DNA of 60,393 nucleotides, from the NCBI GenBank assembly GCA_038253825.1, contig JBBSGT010000004.1:1-60393 (forward strand), in the 5' to 3' direction. Position 1 is the stretch's first letter, and each line of letters opens with the position of its first letter. Under the pieces are notes generated by a model. It did no database searches and was not told where the DNA came from. It saw only the letters and a list, made by a program, of their open reading frames with translations. This DNA comes from JACDET01 sp038253825. GTDB taxonomy: Bacteria; Patescibacteriota; Microgenomatia; Levybacterales; UBA12049. Below are positions 57,325 to 60,393 of the stretch, in pieces. Position numbers and translations under genes: made by a program.

Positions 57325-58371
57325 TTACTTTTCTTTCGTCCTCAATTTATAGTAACTCATTTTCGTTGTTCCGTATTTTTTCAAAAGTCTCTTCTTAACC
57401 AAAGAAGCTAACAATGAATGAGCTTGTTGTCTTGTCACTTCGAATGCTTTCTCAATATCCGGCGTTTTAATCGCTTTTTTATCAATCACGATTTGTAAAA
57501 CTTCTTCTTCCCGTGGTGTCACCAGTACTCGCTTTTCCCCTTCAACACGGTCAAGATGATGTCGTTTGAGTTCGTTAATGCGAGCAGTTGCTCCTTGTAG
57601 TGAACTTGCAATTCCTTCGAGGAAATATTCGATCCACTGAGTTTCATCACCTTTATCAGCGCTATGGAGACAATCAGAATACAATAAACGATCAATATCA
57701 TAATAATCATCAATAATGAAGTACTTCGAAACTTCATAGTGCTCCATCAATAAATAATACGTTGTGACAATACGCGCCAAACGTCCGTTTCCGTCAAAGA
57801 ATGGATGAATATAAGCAAATTGGTGATGGAGAATCGCAGCTTTTAATATCGGATGTAGTTCGCTTTCTTTATTCAGCCAATCAAAAAGTTCACCCAAGGC
57901 AGCTTTAATTGCTTTTGCATTATGGAAGGGTGGATTATGCTTGACGACAATTTCTACTTTTGTTTTATGCCCGACGAAAACAGGTCCGTCGCGCACTTTA
58001 CCAAAGTCCTTTAATTCAATTCCTTCCATAAGAATTTTATGAAGTTTTTCAATCAATTCAACTGATAATGGTGTCCTTTCCCGAACCATATTAGGGATGG
58101 TTGTAAGAATAGTAAAGTAATTTTTTACTTCTTTTTCAGATTTGGTCGAAGGCACATGATCGCCCAGAACAACATTGGTAACATCCTGCGGCGAGAGTGG
58201 ATTGCCTTCGATACTGGTTGAGTAGTGGGTTGCAAGAATTTGATTTTCCTGCATAAGTTGCAACGAAAGTGAAGGAATTAATTTCTCTGCCTGTATTTTT
58301 CCATAATATCGCTCGATGCTTGAAAGGATATTAAGAATACGGAAATTTAGGGTAAATTTTGGCTCAAACAT
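57325..58371 (-). CDS. Fic family protein with C-terminal winged helix
   Basis: A 348-residue protein. The Fic motif is HPFFDGNGRLAR near residue 190, complete for AMP transfer. The inhibitory motif STSIEGNPL near residue 55 places it in class II, in which an N-terminal helix blocks the ATP site until removed. The C-terminal part (about 270-345) reads as a winged helix (EEVLQIVIDKKAIKTPDIEKAFEVTRQQAHSLLASLVKKRLL). It may AMPylate a protein and regulate its own gene. The start at 58371 is chosen because TACAAT lies 6 nt upstream. An earlier in-frame ATG overlaps that box. Confidence 0.9.
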   Translation of the reverse strand: MFEPKFTLNFRILNILSSIERYYGKIQAEKLIPSLSLQLMQENQILATHYSTSIEGNPLSPQDVTNVVLGDHVPSTKSEKEVKNYFTILTTIPNMVRERTPLSVELIEKLHKILMEGIELKDFGKVRDGPVFVGHKTKVEIVVKHNPPFHNAKAIKAALGELFDWLNKESELHPILKAAILHHQFAYIHPFFDGNGRLARIVTTYYLLMEHYEVSKYFIIDDYYDIDRLLYSDCLHSADKGDETQWIEYFLEGIASSLQGATARINELKRHHLDRVEGEKRVLVTPREEEVLQIVIDKKAIKTPDIEKAFEVTRQQAHSLLASLVKKRLLKKYGTTKMSYYKLRTKEK

Positions 58372-58437
58372 GCGTCTATTGTACAATATCTACTTATAAT
58401 TGTCAATGTATTCGTAAATATTATCGTCAATTATAAT

Positions 58438-58980
58438 TTAATGAAATCTTTCTTGAAATGTCAAATTATTTTTATCTCGTTCAGATAAAATTGGTTCAGT
58501 ATCAAATTTCCAGCTAATACCCAATGTTGGGTCGTCCCATGCGATACCATATTCTTTATCAGGAGTCCACTCTTGATCCGTTAAATAGGTATAATCTGCG
58601 TCATCACTGAGAACCAGATATGCGTTGCCACAACCAGCAGGTACAAAAATACTGGTTCTGTCCTCTTCTCCAATAATAAATGACTCATGCTTTCCAAAAG
58701 TGGGTGAATCTTTACGAAGATCGACAATTACCGATTGTACAATACCTCTTGGGACATAAATGAGTTTGTTCCAAGGCGCACTATGAATGCCACGAAGTGT
58801 ATTTTTTGTGGACCTGGCATGGTTAGCTTGCACAACAACAAATGGTGTTCCAATTTCTTTTTCAATAGCGCTTGTCCTTACTGATTCCCGGAAAAAACCA
58901 CGATCATCAATTATTGTAGGACGTTTGATTTGTAAGACATTTTGCAATGAAGATGGTGTAATAAAATTTGTGTCGTTCAT
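58438..58980 (-). CDS. dTDP-4-dehydrorhamnose 3,5-epimerase-like cupin
   Basis: A 180-residue protein of the RmlC family. DDRGFFRES, LRGIHSAPWNKLIYVPRGIVQSVIVDLR, PAGCGNAYLVLSDDADYTYL and DPTLGISW are typical. The catalytic His of LRGxH is present, but the usual Q after it is changed (HSAPWNK rather than HyQ), so it may act on another nucleotide sugar. No rmlA, rmlB or rmlD is adjacent. Its ATG overlaps the stop of the MazG-like gene by one base (TAATG), so the two are translationally coupled. Confidence 0.82.
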   Translation of the reverse strand: MNDTNFITPSSLQNVLQIKRPTIIDDRGFFRESVRTSAIEKEIGTPFVVVQANHARSTKNTLRGIHSAPWNKLIYVPRGIVQSVIVDLRKDSPTFGKHESFIIGEEDRTSIFVPAGCGNAYLVLSDDADYTYLTDQEWTPDKEYGIAWDDPTLGISWKFDTEPILSERDKNNLTFQERFH

Positions 58981-59312
58981 TATTTTTCTTTAGGTTGCGT
59001 CTTTCTTCTTTCAATTTTTCGTAGTGTATACATAATTCTCTGATCCAAATTGATGTCTTTTACTCTCGCGAATCGAATGATTGCAACTAAAATATCTCCA
59101 AGTTCTTGTTGATAAGTTTCATCTTGTTGTGCGGAAAGATTGGTTGGTTTTCTGCCGTGTTTTGCGAGATAAGCTCGCGCCATCTCCCCAAGTTCTTCGA
59201 CAAGACTGAGAATTAAAATTGACCCAAATTCATCGTCGCCTTTTTTATCGGCGTCAATTGCATCAAGTTTTTTAAAATATTTTCCAAAGGGTGAAATTTG
59301 TCTCCGTGCCAT
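58980..59312 (-). CDS. MazG-like nucleotide pyrophosphohydrolase
   Basis: A 110-residue protein. LSLVEELGEMARAYL and YQQELGDILVAIIRFARVKDI give the four acidic Mg2+ ligands (ExxE...ExxD) of the all-alpha NTP pyrophosphohydrolase fold. It probably hydrolyses (d)NTPs or a modified nucleotide. Its tight coupling with a nucleotide-sugar epimerase suggests a nucleotide-sugar-related substrate (inference). The tail is Lys/Arg-rich. Confidence 0.83.
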   Translation of the reverse strand: MARRQISPFGKYFKKLDAIDADKKGDDEFGSILILSLVEELGEMARAYLAKHGRKPTNLSAQQDETYQQELGDILVAIIRFARVKDINLDQRIMYTLRKIERRKTQPKEK

Positions 59313-59403
59313 AGATAACTTTAACTTTACTCTCTCAGTAATTCTCTGTCAATTGCTAGTATTTCTCAGCCGTTTAATTTATAATATGAAAACAGACAAA
59401 TTC

Positions 59404-60225
59404 ATGAAAACTTCAGTTAGCCTGTTCTTAAGCGATATTTTACCCCAAAAAAGAAAACTTTACCACCAAATCGTCAAAAACAATATTCTTGATAAAGCTA
59501 CTGTTGATGATGATCTCAGGCGTTTAAAAGAAGCTGGTTTGGATGGTATAGAAATATGCTTGCCTCAGTATTCTCGTACGACAGAAGAAGATATTGAGCA
59601 AGTTATGGCACTTTCAAAAAAAAATAAGCTTCCTATTTTTAGCGTTCACCAATCATTGCGCTTCTTTTCCATCACAAAATTGCCTGAAATAAGCGAATTG
59701 ATGGCTATTGCCAGTCGCATGTCAGCTTCCCTAGTCGTCTTACATATGAATACCGCACAAAAGCAGATTTTCGATAAGCATTATATCGACACGCTACACA
59801 GTCTGGAAAACAAATATGGTATTACTGTTACTTTTGAGAATATGGAAAAGTATATTGCATCCCTTCGTAAAAAGTATATTTGGGAAGCAGAAACATTTGC
59901 TAACGTTATCGAAGATAATGGCCTCCATATTACACTGGATGTGGTTCATCTAGCACATTCTGGTGGGGATATCTTAACATTTTATGAACAGCATAAAAAC
60001 CTGATTAAAAACATTCATTTGAGTGATTATCGGTATAATATGTTTAATAGTAATCTTAGACCACTACGCTTTAAACATATGCCGCTTGGGGAAGGCGAAT
60101 TGCCTATTCAAACCTTTCTAAAATTGTTAAAAAAAGAGCATTATAAAGGTCTGCTTACCATGGAAATTCATACGGATCTGAAAGGGATCTGCGAGAGCAT
60201 TGCTATTATTAATCAAGCGAAATAA
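59404..60225 (+). CDS. sugar phosphate isomerase/epimerase-like TIM barrel protein
   Basis: A 273-residue protein of the xylose-isomerase-like (AP endonuclease 2) superfamily. Successive strands are visible: GLDGIEICLPQYSR, LPIFSVHQSL, SLVVLHMNT, ITVTFENME, GLHITLDVVHLAHSG and NIHLSDYR, then LLTMEIHTD. His, Glu and Asp at the strand ends could bind a divalent metal. The substrate is unknown. TATAAT at 59380-59385 overlaps the first ATG (59386), so the second ATG (59404) is preferred. It diverges from the MazG-like gene. Confidence 0.8.
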   Translation: MKTSVSLFLSDILPQKRKLYHQIVKNNILDKATVDDDLRRLKEAGLDGIEICLPQYSRTTEEDIEQVMALSKKNKLPIFSVHQSLRFFSITKLPEISELMAIASRMSASLVVLHMNTAQKQIFDKHYIDTLHSLENKYGITVTFENMEKYIASLRKKYIWEAETFANVIEDNGLHITLDVVHLAHSGGDILTFYEQHKNLIKNIHLSDYRYNMFNSNLRPLRFKHMPLGEGELPIQTFLKLLKKEHYKGLLTMEIHTDLKGICESIAIINQAK

Positions 60226-60250
60226 ATTTACCCTTGTCCTACAACTAGTC

Positions 60251-60262
60251 AGGTATATACCT
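60251..60262. promoter_or_regulatory. 12-bp palindrome ahead of the last gene
   Basis: AGGTATATACCT is a perfect palindrome. It lies 25 nt upstream of TTGACA (60288-60293), which is followed after 17 nt by CAAAAT. A regulator of the truncated gene at 60328 could bind here. Confidence 0.4.
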
Positions 60263-60327
60263 CTCGTAAAATAGATATCGGTAAAATTTGACAATTTCAC
60301 AAAAAAGCCTCAAAATAATTCTCCACT

Positions 60328-60393
60328 ATGAAAACATTCTCTTTATTGCCCGAAGAGCGAAAAGATCTCATTGGACTGGGGAAACAGATAAAA
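60328..60393 (+). CDS. N-terminal end of a gene cut by the window
   Basis: ATG 60328 opens 22 codons (MKTFSLLPEERKDLIGLGKQ and on) that run off the window. GLGKQIK resembles the first helix of an XRE-type helix-turn-helix domain (compare LGxxIxxAR), so a DNA-binding regulator or RodZ-like protein is possible. The fragment is too short to be sure. Confidence 0.4.
   Translation, partial: MKTFSLLPEERKDLIGLGKQIK

Noticed and set aside
1..60393. Recoding of TGA as Gly or Trp, as in some CPR lineages
   Set aside because: Several conserved genes end at TGA at the expected length, and conserved Trp and Gly positions use TGG and GGN.
1..60393. Insertion sequences, prophage or integrase-tRNA junctions
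   Set aside because: No transposase, integrase or direct repeats flanking the tRNA genes were seen. The tRNA-Cys and tRNA-Gln 3' ends show no nearby duplicate in the window.

Overview
This is AT-rich, gene-dense bacterial DNA using the standard code (TGA acts as stop at many gene ends). Several traits suggest a Candidate Phyla Radiation bacterium, most likely of the Microgenomates type: secreted proteins with Thr-Pro linkers and dockerin-like C-termini, a type IV prepilin, very short or overlapping intergenic gaps, and almost no Shine-Dalgarno sequences. The placement is inferred from gene content; no 16S rRNA or ribosomal protein gene lies in the window. About twenty genes have a -10 hexamer (TATAAT, TATACT, TACAAT) ending 5-8 nt before the start codon, which predicts leaderless mRNAs.

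Layout. 1-6.8 kb: tail of an unknown gene, a methyltransferase, a secreted nuclease, DedA, a heme-binding-type membrane protein with MHL/HxHP domains, a CopC-like membrane protein, a TerC-like protein and a lone receiver domain. 6.8-13.8 kb: a same-strand efflux cluster (MarR, 14-TM MFS, HlyD-type adaptor, AcrB-type RND pump). 13.9-18.8 kb: a membrane-sensor/trehalose-6-phosphate synthase fusion, TrmB, two unknown genes and tRNA-Cys. 18.8-25.7 kb: housekeeping genes (YgjP-like peptidase, CoaBC, M32 carboxypeptidase, riboflavin kinase), a K+ channel and type II NADH dehydrogenase. 25.7-35.7 kb: a dockerin-tailed prepilin, a frameshifted Ig-like membrane protein, a complete bo3-type quinol oxidase operon with heme O synthase (cyoABCDE), an AlkZ-like protein and a dockerin-tailed metalloprotease. 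35.7-44.1 kb: VIT1, Ung, RluB-type synthase, a second MarR/MFS pair, FTR1, Obg and an ABC exporter. 44.2-48.8 kb: a GNAT remnant, a secreted Cu/Zn-SOD-like protein, DUF190 plus FluC, PAP2, an MFS transporter preceded by an apparent leader-peptide attenuator, and tRNA-Gln. 49-52.7 kb: a large secreted tyrosinase followed by a second CopC-like membrane protein. 52.8-60.4 kb: an unknown 443-aa protein, TruB, patatin, a DEAD-box helicase, Fic, RmlC, MazG-like and a TIM-barrel protein, then the start of another gene.

How the genes may work together. NDH-2 and the bo3-type oxidase could form a minimal NADH:O2 chain. Copper use recurs: the oxidase CuB site, the tyrosinase, the SOD-like protein and two CopC-like membrane proteins. 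FTR1 and VIT1 handle iron. Three drug-efflux loci each have their own regulatory logic: two MarR operators and one leader-ORF attenuator. The two observations most worth following up are the attenuator at 48442-48530 and the tyrosinase/copper-binding-protein pair at 49075-52064.
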